The position numbers and the translations under genes were made by a program. Below, one piece after another: positions 45,770 to 56,494 of a stretch of DNA of 64,000 bases; position 1 is the first letter of the stretch; each line of letters starts with the position of its first letter. Location of the stretch: contig NZ_JABBJF010000014.1 in assembly GCF_014218705.1 (NCBI RefSeq), positions 43,958-107,957 of the forward strand, given 5' to 3'. The DNA is from Kluyvera sichuanensis. Lineage in GTDB: Bacteria; Pseudomonadota; Gammaproteobacteria; Enterobacterales; Enterobacteriaceae. The notes beneath the pieces are model-generated. The model saw nothing but the letters and a program-made list of their open reading frames with translations, was not told the origin of the DNA and ran no database searches.

Positions 45770-46529
45770 CGTCGAAGACTCCTGCAAAGGACGGCTGATG
45801 GCGAAGGGTTAACAGTAGATCGTTTAGCTGGGTTTGTATTGCACTATGTACCGCATTACCCATTGAAATGCGACGTACTCCAAGTTCTGCCAGCGTGGCG
45901 AAATCGGCCAGGTCGGGAACCGCCATCACGTTCAGTGGTAGGGTGGTTTGCTGGACCAGAGTGGCAATATCCTGCAAACGGTGGACGCACGGCACAAACA
46001 GCCCGTCGGCACCGTTTGCCGCATAGTGAGTAATGCGTGACAGTGTCACTTGTAGTGCATCAAGTTCACCGAGCAGAAAGGCATCGGTACGCACGTTTAA
46101 AAAGAGCGGGCAGCCACTGGCGTTGAGCGCTTTGTGGATCTCTCGCAGTTGATGAGCGAAACAGTCAGTATCTATCAGGCGTCGTACACCGTTGTGAACC
46201 CGGCTGTCTTCCAGATTCACACCTACCACGCCAAGCGCTCTCAGTTGCAGCAAATTCTCCACAATGCCATCGACGCAGTCAGCATAGCCAGCTTCCATAT
46301 CCACGCTGAGTGGTAATGACGTACAGGCGCGAATACGGCTGACCAGATAGCGTAGTTCGGCAAAAGGAAGACCTTCGCCGTCGGCGTAGCCCAACATCGC
46401 CGCCATGGCGGCGCTGGACGTTCCCATCGCCTGATACCCTGCGTTTTGGGCCGCCAGCGCGCTGGGCACGTCCCAAACGTTAGCGATAAGCAGCGGGTGA
46501 GTTTGATGGTGCAATTGGTTGAAGTTCAT
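45753..46529 (-). CDS. Isocitrate lyase/PEP mutase superfamily protein
   Basis: A 258-aa TIM-barrel protein: NVWDVPSALAAQNAGYQAMGTSSAAMAAMLGY, LPLSVDMEAGY, VGVNLEDSRV, NVRTDAFLLGELDAL, GVRRISMGNAVHSAI. Mg-binding Asp/Glu of the family are there (DMEAGY, NLEDS). Substrate is not known; relatives are carboxyphosphonoenolpyruvate or oxaloacetate-type lyases/mutases. It is the first gene of a two-gene unit with ada, a pairing common in proteobacteria, but its role in alkylation response is unclear. Confidence 0.8.
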   Translation of the reverse strand: MNFNQLHHQTHPLLIANVWDVPSALAAQNAGYQAMGTSSAAMAAMLGYADGEGLPFAELRYLVSRIRACTSLPLSVDMEAGYADCVDGIVENLLQLRALGVVGVNLEDSRVHNGVRRLIDTDCFAHQLREIHKALNASGCPLFLNVRTDAFLLGELDALQVTLSRITHYAANGADGLFVPCVHRLQDIATLVQQTTLPLNVMAVPDLADFATLAELGVRRISMGNAVHSAIQTQLNDLLLTLRHQPSFAGVFDDESHR

Positions 46530-46654
46530 GAGGTTCTCCGATTGTGTGTGCCAGCGGAGTGTGCCGCGACGAGCAAAACGCCAGCAACCGAAAATCGGAC
46601 GACCATTTTTTGACAGGGAAGACGGCGGGGGCATGATGCCGCCCGCCTGAGGCG

Positions 46655-47656
46655 TTACATTTTGGCGAATTTTTCCAGCACGCGAATCAGCTGGGTCACA
46701 AAACCATATTCGTTATCGTACCAGGAGACGGTTTTAACCAGCTGCAGGCCGCCTGCCTCGGTCACTTCGGTTTGGGTGGCATCGAAAACGGAACCGAAAT
46801 GGGTGCCGATGATATCGGAAGAGACAATCTCTTCTTCGGTATAGCCAAATGATTCATTGTTGTGCGCCGCGTTCTTCATCACCTGGTTGACCTCCTCGGC
46901 GGTCACTTTCTTACCCAGGATAGAGACCAGTTCGGTTACCGAGCCGGTTTTGGTCGGCACGCGCTGGGCATGGCCCTTCAGCTTGCCGCTCAGCGCGGGG
47001 ATCACCAGGCCAATGGCCTTGGCAGCCCCGGTGGTATGCGGAATGATGTTCTCCGCAGCCGCACGTGAGGCGCGCAAATCTTTACCGCGCGGGCCGTCAA
47101 CCAGCGACTGAGTGCCGGTGTAGGCGTGAATGGTGGTCATGGTACCGACTTCAATGCCAAATGCGTCGTGAAGGGCTTTGGCCATTGGCGCCAGGCAGTT
47201 GGTGGTGCACGAGGCGACGGAGATAATCTTATCGCTGGCGTTCAGCGTATCGTCGTTGACGTTAAAGACGAGGGTTTTCATGTCGCCCGCAGGGGCGGAG
47301 ACCAGCACTTTTTTCGCCCCGGCATCAATGTGCGCCTGCGATTTTTCCGTCGAGGTGTAGAAACCGGTGCATTCGACAATCAGTTCAGCGCCCTGGGCGG
47401 TCCAGGGAATGTTTTGCGCCTCTTTTTCGGCGTAAACGGTGATGGTTTTACCATTCACAATCAGCGCATTATCGTTGTAATCCACGCTCCACGGGAACGG
47501 ACCGTAGTTGGAGTCATGCTTTAATAGATAAGCCAGAACTTTGGGGGAGGTGAGATCGTTAATTGCGACCACTTCATGACTGCTGGATACTTCCAGTAAA
47601 CGGCGCAGAACCAGACGACCAATACGCCCAAACCCGTTAATGCCAATTTTACTCAT
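46655..47656 (-). CDS. gapC: NAD-dependent glyceraldehyde-3-phosphate dehydrogenase, GapC
   Basis: A 333-aa complete GAPDH: NAD site [20 protein letters not shown], catalytic Cys in [14 protein letters not shown], catalytic His in [17 protein letters not shown]-terminal [17 protein letters not shown]. Its position between aldA-side genes and cybB corresponds to gapC of E. coli, which is a pseudogene in K-12; here the frame is intact. It may replace or back up gapA. ATG 47656 has AGGAGAGC upstream on the minus strand. Confidence 0.9.
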   Translation of the reverse strand: MSKIGINGFGRIGRLVLRRLLEVSSSHEVVAINDLTSPKVLAYLLKHDSNYGPFPWSVDYNDNALIVNGKTITVYAEKEAQNIPWTAQGAELIVECTGFYTSTEKSQAHIDAGAKKVLVSAPAGDMKTLVFNVNDDTLNASDKIISVASCTTNCLAPMAKALHDAFGIEVGTMTTIHAYTGTQSLVDGPRGKDLRASRAAAENIIPHTTGAAKAIGLVIPALSGKLKGHAQRVPTKTGSVTELVSILGKKVTAEEVNQVMKNAAHNNESFGYTEEEIVSSDIIGTHFGSVFDATQTEVTEAGGLQLVKTVSWYDNEYGFVTQLIRVLEKFAKM

Positions 47657-47883
47657 GGTGCTCTCCTGTCAGTGATGGGATGTCAGCCCAATACGCGTAC
47701 GTCAGATCGATTCAATGAATAAGTGTGGTTTATGTATTTCACCTGTCCAGGCTTAGTTCAGCGTGCCGGGAAGGGCAACGCTGTCGCGAAAATTTAATTT
47801 GTATCGATTTGAAAAAGTTAATGAAATTTTAATGAATCGCGGCTATTTTGCTTTTTTATGTTACTTCTCAGAGTATTTTGGCG

Positions 47884-48411
47884 ATGAACGATAAATATTC
47901 CCGCTTACAAATTGCCATCCATTGGCTGGTCTTTCTGCTGGTGGTGGTGGCTTATGCGGCGATGGAACTACGCGGATTTTTCCCCCGCAGCGACCGTCCG
48001 GTTATTAACATGATCCACGTCTCCTGCGGGATTAGCGTACTGGTGCTGATGGTGGCGCGTTTGCTGATTCGCCTGAAGCGCCCGGCGCCGCCAATCGTGC
48101 CGAAGCCAAAGCCGATGATGACCGGCATGGCGCACCTGGGACACCTGGCTATCTACCTGCTGTTTATCGTGCTGCCGCTGATTGGTCTTATCATGATGTA
48201 CAACCGTGGTAACCCGTGGCTGGCGTTTGGTATCACCATGCCGCACGCGGCGGAGGGGAATTTTGACCTCGTCGATACGCTTAAACACTATCACGTGTTC
48301 CTCGCCAACCTCGGCTACTGGCTGATTGGTCTGCATGCGCTTGCCGCGCTGGCGCACCACTATATCTGGAAGGACAATACGCTGCTGCGCATGATGCCGC
48401 GCAAGCGTTAA
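47884..48411 (+). CDS. cybB: Cytochrome b561
   Basis: A 175-aa four-helix membrane cytochrome. Heme-ligating histidines lie in LQIAIHWLVFLLVV, MIHVSCGISVLVL, HYHVFLANLGYWLIGLHALAALAHHY. Start MNDKYSRLQ at 47884. Superoxide:ubiquinone oxidoreductase activity is reported for E. coli CybB. Same place as in E. coli next to gapC. Divergent from gapC. Confidence 0.92.
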   Translation: MNDKYSRLQIAIHWLVFLLVVVAYAAMELRGFFPRSDRPVINMIHVSCGISVLVLMVARLLIRLKRPAPPIVPKPKPMMTGMAHLGHLAIYLLFIVLPLIGLIMMYNRGNPWLAFGITMPHAAEGNFDLVDTLKHYHVFLANLGYWLIGLHALAALAHHYIWKDNTLLRMMPRKR

Positions 48412-48481
48412 CACGCTTTCAACTCCCTGGGCTCTGCGCTACCATAAGTCTTATGTCTGACGTATGAGTGGAGAGAACAGG

Positions 48482-49120
48482 GTGTTCGCAGATTTTGGTG
48501 TACTTAATTACTGGACCTATTTGCTCGGGGCCATCTTTATTATTCTGGTGCCGGGGCCGAATACCTTCTTCGTGCTAAAGACCGGCGTATCGCACGGTAT
48601 CCGCAAAGGCTATATGGCGGCGCTCGCGGTGTTTATTGGCGATGCCGTTCTGATGTCTCTTTCGTTTGCGGGCGTCGCCACGCTGATTAAAACCACGCCG
48701 GTGCTGTTTAATATTGTCCGCTACCTGGGGGCCATTTATCTGCTCTATCTCGGCGGCAAGATGCTCTACAGTACGCTGAAACGTCAAAATGCCGAACACG
48801 ATGAAGCGGCAGAACCGGGCCACGCTATCTTCAAGCGTGCGTTAACGCTGAGCCTCACCAATCCGAAAGCGATCCTGTTCTACGTGTCGTTCTTCGTGCA
48901 GTTTATTGACGTTCACGCGACAACCCCGGGCCTGGCGTTCTTTATTCTCGCGGTGACGCTGGAGCTGGTGAGCTTTACCTACCTGAGCTTCCTGATTGTC
49001 TCTGGCTCGCTGGTGACGCGCTATGTGAAAACGCGTAAAAAACTGGCGAAAATCGGTAACAGCCTGATTGGCCTGGTGTTTGTCGGTTTTGCCGCGCGTC
49101 TGGCAACGCTCCAGTCCTGA
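48482..49120 (+). CDS. leuE: Leucine exporter LeuE (LysE/RhtB family)
   Basis: A 212-aa membrane exporter: [54 protein letters not shown] and [24 protein letters not shown] closely match E. coli LeuE (YeaS). GTG 48482 is chosen because the homologue starts there (MFA...) and GGAGAGAACAG precedes it. E. coli leuE is elsewhere in the chromosome, so the location is specific to this lineage. Followed by a strong terminator. Confidence 0.88.
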   Translation: MFADFGVLNYWTYLLGAIFIILVPGPNTFFVLKTGVSHGIRKGYMAALAVFIGDAVLMSLSFAGVATLIKTTPVLFNIVRYLGAIYLLYLGGKMLYSTLKRQNAEHDEAAEPGHAIFKRALTLSLTNPKAILFYVSFFVQFIDVHATTPGLAFFILAVTLELVSFTYLSFLIVSGSLVTRYVKTRKKLAKIGNSLIGLVFVGFAARLATLQS

Positions 49121-49129
49121 TAACTTCCC

Positions 49130-49163
49130 AGGCCCGGTAACCCTTATCGGGCCTGTCTGTTTT
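49130..49163 (+). terminator. leuE terminator
   Basis: AGGCCCG (49130-49136) and CGGGCCT (49148-49154), then GTCTGTTTT. Confidence 0.75.
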
Positions 49164-49326
49164 ATTCCTTTTCACATCACGATAACGGCGCAGGCCGGCC
49201 ATCACATCCCCGTAATAAACGTCTAAACTTAGAGCTCTGGAAGCGTAATCCCGCGCCGCTTGCGATATGCTCTTTCGCGCATTTGAAAAAAATAAAACAT
49301 TTATTTTACATCGACACAATGAGATT

Positions 49327-49350
49327 GATAGTATACCCCCCTATACTATC
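49327..49350. promoter_or_regulatory. FrmR operator
   Basis: Inverted repeat GATAGTATA (49327-49335) and TATACTATC (49342-49350) with CCCCCC centre, directly before the frmR SD GGAGGAG. The AT-arms with a C/G-run centre are the known operator type for FrmR/RcnR-family repressors. Confidence 0.85.
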
Positions 49351-49359
49351 GGAGGAGCT

Positions 49360-50777
<1,418 letters not shown>

Positions 50778-50787
50778 TCCTCCCCCT

Positions 50788-50812
50788 AACCAGCGGGATT
50801 GTCCCGCTGGTT
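50788..50812 (+). terminator. frm operon terminator
   Basis: 11-bp perfect stem AACCAGCGGGA / TCCCGCTGGTT with loop TTG, followed by CTCC, not a long T-run; a strong hairpin nevertheless. Confidence 0.6.
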
Positions 50813-50915
50813 CTCCGAAGTGTGACCCGCCTTGCGTTTTGCACCATTGCTGATAACAAATCAGCGCTAATGGCCGATGACTCTATTACTTACCTCAAGT
50901 ACAAGAGAGTCACTC

Positions 50916-52613
50916 ATGGAAAAAAAATCCGCGCAGCCGCGTCGCGCACAAAAGGTCGGCTTCTTACATCATATCCGTCTGGTGCCGTTTTTCGGCTCGG
51001 TACTGGGCGGCATTCTGGTACTGTTCGCGCTGAGTTCAGGGCTGGCGGGCTATTTTATGTGGAAGGCCGATAACGACCAGCGCGACGTTACCCAGGAGCT
51101 TCAGGTGCGCGTGGGGCTTTCCGACAGCGCCAACTATCTGCGCGAAGCCCGAATCATGATGATTCACGCCGGTGCGGACAGCCGTATTGCTGAAATGGAG
51201 AGCATGAAGAAAAACCTGGCGGCGGCAGAAGACAGAATCAAACGCTCTCAGGATGGGTTTAAGCTCTACGTTAACCGTAGCGTGAAAACGCAGGCGGACG
51301 AAGCGCTGGATGCCGAAATGAATCAGCGCTACAGCGCCTATTTAGAAGGGATGGCGCCGATGCTGAAATACGCCAAAAACGGCATGTTTGAAGCCATCAT
51401 TAACTATGAAAGCGAGCAGGCGCGCGCGTTCGACGACGCGTACAACGATGTACGCAATAAGGTCATTACTATTCGTACCGCTCGCGCCAACCAGCTTGCC
51501 GAGCTGGCTCACGACCGTACTCGTCTGGGCGTGATATTTATGATCGGTGCATTTGTGCTGGCGGTGCTGATGACTATCGTCACCTTTACCACCCTGCGTA
51601 ACGTGGTGATCTTGCCGCTGCAGCGCGCGGGCGTGCGCATTGCGCAGATTGCCAATGGTGACCTGACGATGCCGGATGAACCGGTAGGGCGCAGCGAGAT
51701 TGGCCAGCTCAACGGCCATCTGCAAAAAATGCAGCACGCGCTGGTGCAGACCGTGGGCAGCGTGCGTCAAGGAGCAGAAGAAATTTATCGCGGCACTAGC
51801 GAAATCTCCGCCGGCAATACCGATCTCTCTTCTCGAACCGAGCAGCAGGCGGCAGCGATTGAACAGACGGCGGCCAGTATGGAGCAGTTAGCCGCAACGG
51901 TGAAACAGAATGCCGAGAACGCCCATCATGCCAGCAAACTGGCGGAGGACGCGTCGGGCAAAGCAACGCGCGGCGGCCAACTGGTCTCCGGCGTGGTGTC
52001 GACGATGGGCAGCATTTCGACCAGCTCGAAGAAAATTTCTGAGATAACCTCGGTCATCAACAGTATTGCCTTCCAGACTAACATTCTGGCGCTGAACGCG
52101 GCGGTGGAAGCGGCGCGTGCGGGTGAACAGGGGCGCGGATTTGCGGTGGTAGCGAGTGAAGTGCGCACGCTGGCAAGCCGTAGCGCCCAGGCGGCAAAAG
52201 AGATTGAGGGGCTGATCAGTGAATCAGTGACGTTGATTGAACGTGGCTCAGGCGAAGTGGTACGTGCGGGCACCACGATGACCGATATTGTGGATGCGGT
52301 AAAACGCGTGACCGATATCATGCTGGAGATTGCGGCTGCGTCTGACGAGCAGAATCGCGGTATTCAGCAGGTGAGCCAGGCGGTCACCGAGATGGATAAC
52401 GTGACTCAGCAAAACGCCTCGCTGGTGGAGGAAGCCTCTGCGGCGGCGGCTTCACTGGAAGAACAGGCGGCACGCTTAACCGAAGCAGTTGGTACCTTCC
52501 GCTTACAGTCCAGCGAACGCGTTGAAACGGCCAAAGCGACAGTAAAGGCCACCTTTAACCCCGCTCGCCCGGCGGTAGCTACCGCAGGTGCGGATAACTG
52601 GGAAACGTTTTAA
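50916..52613 (+). CDS. trg: Trg-like methyl-accepting chemotaxis protein with NWETF tail
   Basis: A 565-aa receptor. TM1 near residues 24-45 ([25 protein letters not shown]), periplasmic helical ligand domain, TM2 ([20 protein letters not shown]), HAMP ([19 protein letters not shown]), and the signalling hairpin [38 protein letters not shown]. Matches E. coli Trg (ribose/galactose) along most of its length, but its C-terminus is longer and ends in NWETF, the CheR/CheB docking pentapeptide that E. coli Trg lacks. Start MEKKSAQP at 50916 with AAGAGAGT before. Orthologue position upstream of ydcJ is as in E. coli. Confidence 0.9.
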   Translation: MEKKSAQPRRAQKVGFLHHIRLVPFFGSVLGGILVLFALSSGLAGYFMWKADNDQRDVTQELQVRVGLSDSANYLREARIMMIHAGADSRIAEMESMKKNLAAAEDRIKRSQDGFKLYVNRSVKTQADEALDAEMNQRYSAYLEGMAPMLKYAKNGMFEAIINYESEQARAFDDAYNDVRNKVITIRTARANQLAELAHDRTRLGVIFMIGAFVLAVLMTIVTFTTLRNVVILPLQRAGVRIAQIANGDLTMPDEPVGRSEIGQLNGHLQKMQHALVQTVGSVRQGAEEIYRGTSEISAGNTDLSSRTEQQAAAIEQTAASMEQLAATVKQNAENAHHASKLAEDASGKATRGGQLVSGVVSTMGSISTSSKKISEITSVINSIAFQTNILALNAAVEAARAGEQGRGFAVVASEVRTLASRSAQAAKEIEGLISESVTLIERGSGEVVRAGTTMTDIVDAVKRVTDIMLEIAAASDEQNRGIQQVSQAVTEMDNVTQQNASLVEEASAAAASLEEQAARLTEAVGTFRLQSSERVETAKATVKATFNPARPAVATAGADNWETF

Positions 52614-52637
52614 GCGAGAGCCATTCGACCTGCAAAT

Positions 52638-52670
52638 AAAAAAGCCTCGTCACCGTAAAGGTGGCGAGGC
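52638..52670 (-). terminator. Terminator after the PQQ dehydrogenase gene
   Basis: On the minus strand GCCTCGCCACC, loop TTTAC, GGTGACGAGGC, then six T. It also closes trg from the other side. A second hairpin CCGTCACC/GGTGACGG-like lies near 52680-52700. Confidence 0.85.
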
Positions 52671-52708
52671 ATCGGTTTCCGTCACCGAATATGTGACGGA
52701 CATTCGGC

Positions 52709-55084
52709 TTAATGACTGTCCGGCAATGCGTAGGCAATAATGTAATCACCGCGATCTGGTGACTGGCGCGCACCACCCGCGTTAATGACGATGTACTGTT
52801 TGCCGGTTTTCGGCGATACATAGGTCATTGGGCCAGACTGACTGCCAACCGGCAGACGGTCTTTCCAGATCTCTTTCCCGGTTGCGGTATCAAACGCACG
52901 CAGATAGAAATCCTGAGTACCGGCGAAGAACAGCAGGCCGGACTGCGTCGAGAGCGACGCGCCAAGCGTAGGCATCCCGATAGGAATTGGCATATGCATG
53001 CGGATCCCCAGCGGCCCGGTATCTTCAACCGTACCAACCGGTACCTGCCAGACGATTTTCCCTGACTTCAGATCCACCGCAGACATGGTGCCGAACGGCG
53101 GTTTCTGGCAAGGAATACCCAGCGGTGACAGGAAACGCTCGCGCATGGCGCCGTACGGGGTACCGTCCATCGGTACAATCCCCATCTCGATACCGCTGGC
53201 ATTCTTCGCCACATTGGCGCGTGGCACCATGTAGTTTGCCAGACCCAGACGCATATCGTTGACGAACATCAGGCTGTTGTTCGGGTCAACCGACACGCTG
53301 CCCCAGTTCATCCCGCCCAGTGAGCCAGGATACTGCAGGGAACGGTCTTCGCCCGGCGGGGTGAAAATACCCTGATGGCGCATCTCTTTAAACTGGATGC
53401 GGCACAGCAGCAGGTCAACCGGCGTAGCGCCCCACATATCGGACTCTTTCAGCGTTTCGTTGCCGATCATCGGCATGCCAACGGAGTAAGGCTGAGTCGG
53501 CGAGTAGCGTTCGCCGGGCACGTTGCCTGCCGGAACCGGACGTTCTTCGACTTTGGCTACCGGCTCACCGGTTTCGCGATTGAGCATAAAGATCATGCCC
53601 TGCTTGCTGGTCTGGACCAGTACCGGCGTGGTGCCGCCTTTACCATCTGGCAGGTCGTATAACAGCGGCTGCGACGGCAGGTCAAAGTCCCACAGGTCGT
53701 GGTGGGTGGTCTGATAGTGCCAGCGCACTTTACCGGTGGTGGCATCTACCGCCACGATGGAGGAACTGTACTTATCGTCGAGTGCGGTACGTTCACCGGC
53801 CCAGAAGTCAGGCGTGGCGTTACCGGTCGGCAGATAGACCAGGTTCAGTTTCGCGTCGTAAGACATCGCGGACCAGACGTTTGGTGTACCGCGGGTATAG
53901 GTCATCCCTTCTGGCGGCAGGCCGGTCAGGTTAGGGTTACCTGGGTCCCACGCCCACGCGAGTTTACCGCTATGCACATCGTATGCGCGCACTACGCCCG
54001 GCGGTTCGCCGGTGGAGAAGTTATCGGCCACGCGGCCGCCCACGATCACCACATTACCCGCCACTAATGGCGTAGAGGTCTGCTGATAGTAGCCCGGCTT
54101 GATATCGCCCATCCCGATGCTCAGATCAACCACGCCGTGGTCGCCAAAGTCGTCGCACACTTTACCGTTATCAGCATTGATAGCGATAAGACGCGCATCG
54201 GTGGTCGGCAGGAACAGACGACGAGGGCAGGCGGCAGGTTGAGTTGCTGGTGCCTGCGCGTTAACGGACGCGTTATCTTCAAAGTACCCCAGACCACGGC
54301 AGCGCTGCCAGTTAGGCGCAGTGGCTTTCGAATCGTAGCGCCATTTCTCTTTGCCCGAGTCAACGTCCAGCGCCAGTACTTTGCTGTACGGGGTGCAGAC
54401 GAAGAGGGTGTCGCCGACCTGCAGCGGGGTATTTTGATCTTCCGCACCTGAACCGTTGCTTTGCGGAATATCGCCGGTATGAGCAACCCATGCCACCTGG
54501 AGCTTATCGATGTTCTGCTTATTGATCTGGTCTAACGCGGCAAAACGGTCGCCGTGGGTGGTGTTGCCCCAATGCTCCCAGTTTTTCTGCTCATCGCCGG
54601 GCGTCACCGGTTTAACCGGCACCGCTTCGGTGGCGGAAACCAGCGTTTGCGGCTTGAACATACCGCCCATGCTGACCAACAGCACGACGGCAATCACGGC
54701 GGCGAGGCCAAAGGCCGGGCCTTTTTTCGCGGGCTGAACGCGCGACATAAACGGCCACACCAGCGCACAGAGAAACGCCAGCACGCCAAAGGTAAACAGG
54801 CGCGAGAAGAGCGGCCAGAAATCCCAGCCTGCGTCGCTGATTGACCAGACGACCGCCACGATAAACGCCAGTGCGTACAGCACGATCCCGCCGCGACGCT
54901 GACGGGCAATCAGAATGGCGCTCACCACCATCACTAGCCCCATCAGGGCAAAGAACCAGGAACCGCCGACGCTGGCGAGCTTCGCCCCCAGCGCCCCGAT
55001 AGCCAGGCCGACGATCAACATCAGCGCGATAAGAAGCCACTGCAGGACTCGTGGGAATCCTCGTGGCACGTTGCCAGTTGCCAT
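52709..55084 (-). CDS. quiA: Membrane-bound PQQ-dependent dehydrogenase, quinate/shikimate (or glucose) type
   Basis: A 791-aa quinoprotein. Residues 1-130 hold five membrane helices, then an eight-bladed propeller facing the periplasm (KNWEHWGNTTHGDRFAALDQI, GKEKWRYDSKATAP, YQTTHHDLWDFDLPSQPLLYD, ESDMWGATPVDLLLCRIQF, GRQ-type end AGGARQSPDRGDYIIAYALP). It transfers electrons to ubiquinone. It belongs to the glucose/quinate/shikimate family. I favour quinate/shikimate because two sites identical in type to the one next to the dehydroshikimate dehydratase operon precede it. It could still be a glucose dehydrogenase. SD AAGGAGAACGGT before ATG 55084. Confidence 0.85.
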   Translation of the reverse strand: MATGNVPRGFPRVLQWLLIALMLIVGLAIGALGAKLASVGGSWFFALMGLVMVVSAILIARQRRGGIVLYALAFIVAVVWSISDAGWDFWPLFSRLFTFGVLAFLCALVWPFMSRVQPAKKGPAFGLAAVIAVVLLVSMGGMFKPQTLVSATEAVPVKPVTPGDEQKNWEHWGNTTHGDRFAALDQINKQNIDKLQVAWVAHTGDIPQSNGSGAEDQNTPLQVGDTLFVCTPYSKVLALDVDSGKEKWRYDSKATAPNWQRCRGLGYFEDNASVNAQAPATQPAACPRRLFLPTTDARLIAINADNGKVCDDFGDHGVVDLSIGMGDIKPGYYQQTSTPLVAGNVVIVGGRVADNFSTGEPPGVVRAYDVHSGKLAWAWDPGNPNLTGLPPEGMTYTRGTPNVWSAMSYDAKLNLVYLPTGNATPDFWAGERTALDDKYSSSIVAVDATTGKVRWHYQTTHHDLWDFDLPSQPLLYDLPDGKGGTTPVLVQTSKQGMIFMLNRETGEPVAKVEERPVPAGNVPGERYSPTQPYSVGMPMIGNETLKESDMWGATPVDLLLCRIQFKEMRHQGIFTPPGEDRSLQYPGSLGGMNWGSVSVDPNNSLMFVNDMRLGLANYMVPRANVAKNASGIEMGIVPMDGTPYGAMRERFLSPLGIPCQKPPFGTMSAVDLKSGKIVWQVPVGTVEDTGPLGIRMHMPIPIGMPTLGASLSTQSGLLFFAGTQDFYLRAFDTATGKEIWKDRLPVGSQSGPMTYVSPKTGKQYIVINAGGARQSPDRGDYIIAYALPDSH

Positions 55085-55119
55085 ACCGTTCTCCTTAAAA
55101 CAGCAAAAGTGGGCACGAT

Positions 55120-55135
55120 TGAACCAAATGGTTTT
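55120..55135. promoter_or_regulatory. Predicted TetR operator 1 before quiA
   Basis: TGAACCAAATGGTTTT, 36-51 bp before the start codon; same motif as at 16531. Confidence 0.7.
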
Positions 55136-55214
55136 TTTGGTTCGTGCTTTTGTTTTGAATGAAGCGAAAATGAGTTTCTAAGTGACGAATCTAGTTTAGT
55201 AATGAAACCATAAA

Positions 55215-55230
55215 TGAACCATTTGGTTAA
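55215..55230. promoter_or_regulatory. Predicted TetR operator 2 before quiA
   Basis: TGAACCATTTGGTTAA, 131-146 bp before the start codon; near-perfect palindrome. Between it and the WaaZ-like gene (55547) the sequence is AT-rich with no further gene. Confidence 0.7.
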
Positions 55231-55546
55231 ATTATGGATATGATAGATCTGTTAAATTGCATTGCGCAATTGTTAAAAAATAATTTCGCATTAATTGTTT
55301 ATGGCCAAGGCGTTGAGCGCAGGAGCTGTCGCTTTAGAAGGGGGAGCAGCACGGTTTTGTAAGGGGCAATCCAATTCTGTAGGTTTAATTTATAACGTTT
55401 CTGTGGCGGCATTCCACGCTGATAATATGCTTATATCTGCGCGATAGTATTTTAATAACTCACTGAGTTAGTGTGGGTGTATTATGCGGTACCACCATGG
55501 CGCTATCTGAATGTATCGTTTTACTTTAATTATTATCGAAGTATCT

Positions 55547-56464
55547 ATGGATATCATTTTTATGACAGGGATTGATTCATTCTTTAAATGGATGTGCAAA
55601 ACACTATACCGAACAACGCATTCAAAAAAATATCATCATAATAAAAATCTGTGGCCTTATTTTAAGGTGGTTAGAAAAACATCTGGAGGTATTGACAAGG
55701 TTTATTATAAACGGAAGGAAATAGAAAGCATTGTATTGAAAACAACGCAAAGAGCGAAACCGCTGATCATTATGGCCACTGGCCCATCGGTTAAACATAT
55801 CGAAAGAACGTTTTTTGATGATACGTTTGACTATCTTGGTGTTAATGGGGCTTTTTCCATAAAAACAATTGATTATGATTGGTATGTGATTATTGATAGA
55901 ACGTTTGTATTAGATCGAATGGCACTGGTGAAAGAGATTGTTGCCACAAGAAATATGATCCTGTTTTGTACCTACTCCAGTCTGGAGTCGATCTTTACGC
56001 ATATCAGTAAGAAAGACATTCACTGTCATATTAAAATCTTTGAAGTAGCAACGCAGGTAGGGATTTCTCGATTTCTTTCACCGCTGGCACCTATTGATTA
56101 TAATGATGAAAGCTTCCATTTTTTTAATGATTTTGGTTTTGCTGACAATATTGATAAAGCCATTTTTGATTATGGAACAGTCGCATACCCTGCGCTTCAG
56201 ATTGCCTGCGTATTAGGTTACAAACGGATCTATATCGTTGGGCTCGATATGAATAACTTTAATGCGCCTCGTTTTTATGAAACGGAAAACGATAAACTCT
56301 CGACGGGGCTGGACAAAGATTTCGCTGCCATCAGCAGCGCTTTTATATCAGCAAGATCGTATTGTGAACTGAATAATATTCAGGTTATCAATTTATCACC
56401 AGACAGTGCGATTGGCGCTTTCCCTAAGATGCGCTGGGATAGGGTCGAAAAGGCTATCCGGTGA
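55547..56464 (+). CDS. WaaZ-like LPS-core Kdo transferase family protein, orphan
   Basis: An about 305-aa protein (start 55547 or 55562 or 55511; no clear SD) whose C-terminal half follows E. coli WaaZ: LIIMATGPSVKHIE (loop), VNGAFSIKTIDYDWYVIIDRT, YGTVAYPALQIACVLGYKRIYIVGLDMNNFNAPRFYE, SKGLDKDF-like region, then NIQVINLSPDSAIGAFPKMRWD. WaaZ adds a third Kdo residue to the LPS core. It lies far from a waa locus, between quiA and pcaQ, and is clearly AT-richer than its neighbours, so it was probably acquired. It may instead be a related sialyl/Kdo-type transferase. Confidence 0.65.
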   Translation: MDIIFMTGIDSFFKWMCKTLYRTTHSKKYHHNKNLWPYFKVVRKTSGGIDKVYYKRKEIESIVLKTTQRAKPLIIMATGPSVKHIERTFFDDTFDYLGVNGAFSIKTIDYDWYVIIDRTFVLDRMALVKEIVATRNMILFCTYSSLESIFTHISKKDIHCHIKIFEVATQVGISRFLSPLAPIDYNDESFHFFNDFGFADNIDKAIFDYGTVAYPALQIACVLGYKRIYIVGLDMNNFNAPRFYETENDKLSTGLDKDFAAISSAFISARSYCELNNIQVINLSPDSAIGAFPKMRWDRVEKAIR

Positions 56465-56493
56465 CTGCGGCTCTGCTGAGCCGCAGTCACCGG
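56458..56493. terminator. 15-bp perfect inverted repeat between convergent genes
   Basis: CCGGTGACTGCGGCT (56458-56472), loop CTGCTG, AGCCGCAGTCACCGG (56479-56493). It contains the stop codon of the WaaZ-like gene and ends one base before the pcaQ stop. No T-run; a strong bidirectional hairpin. Confidence 0.65.
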
Positions 56494-56494
56494 A

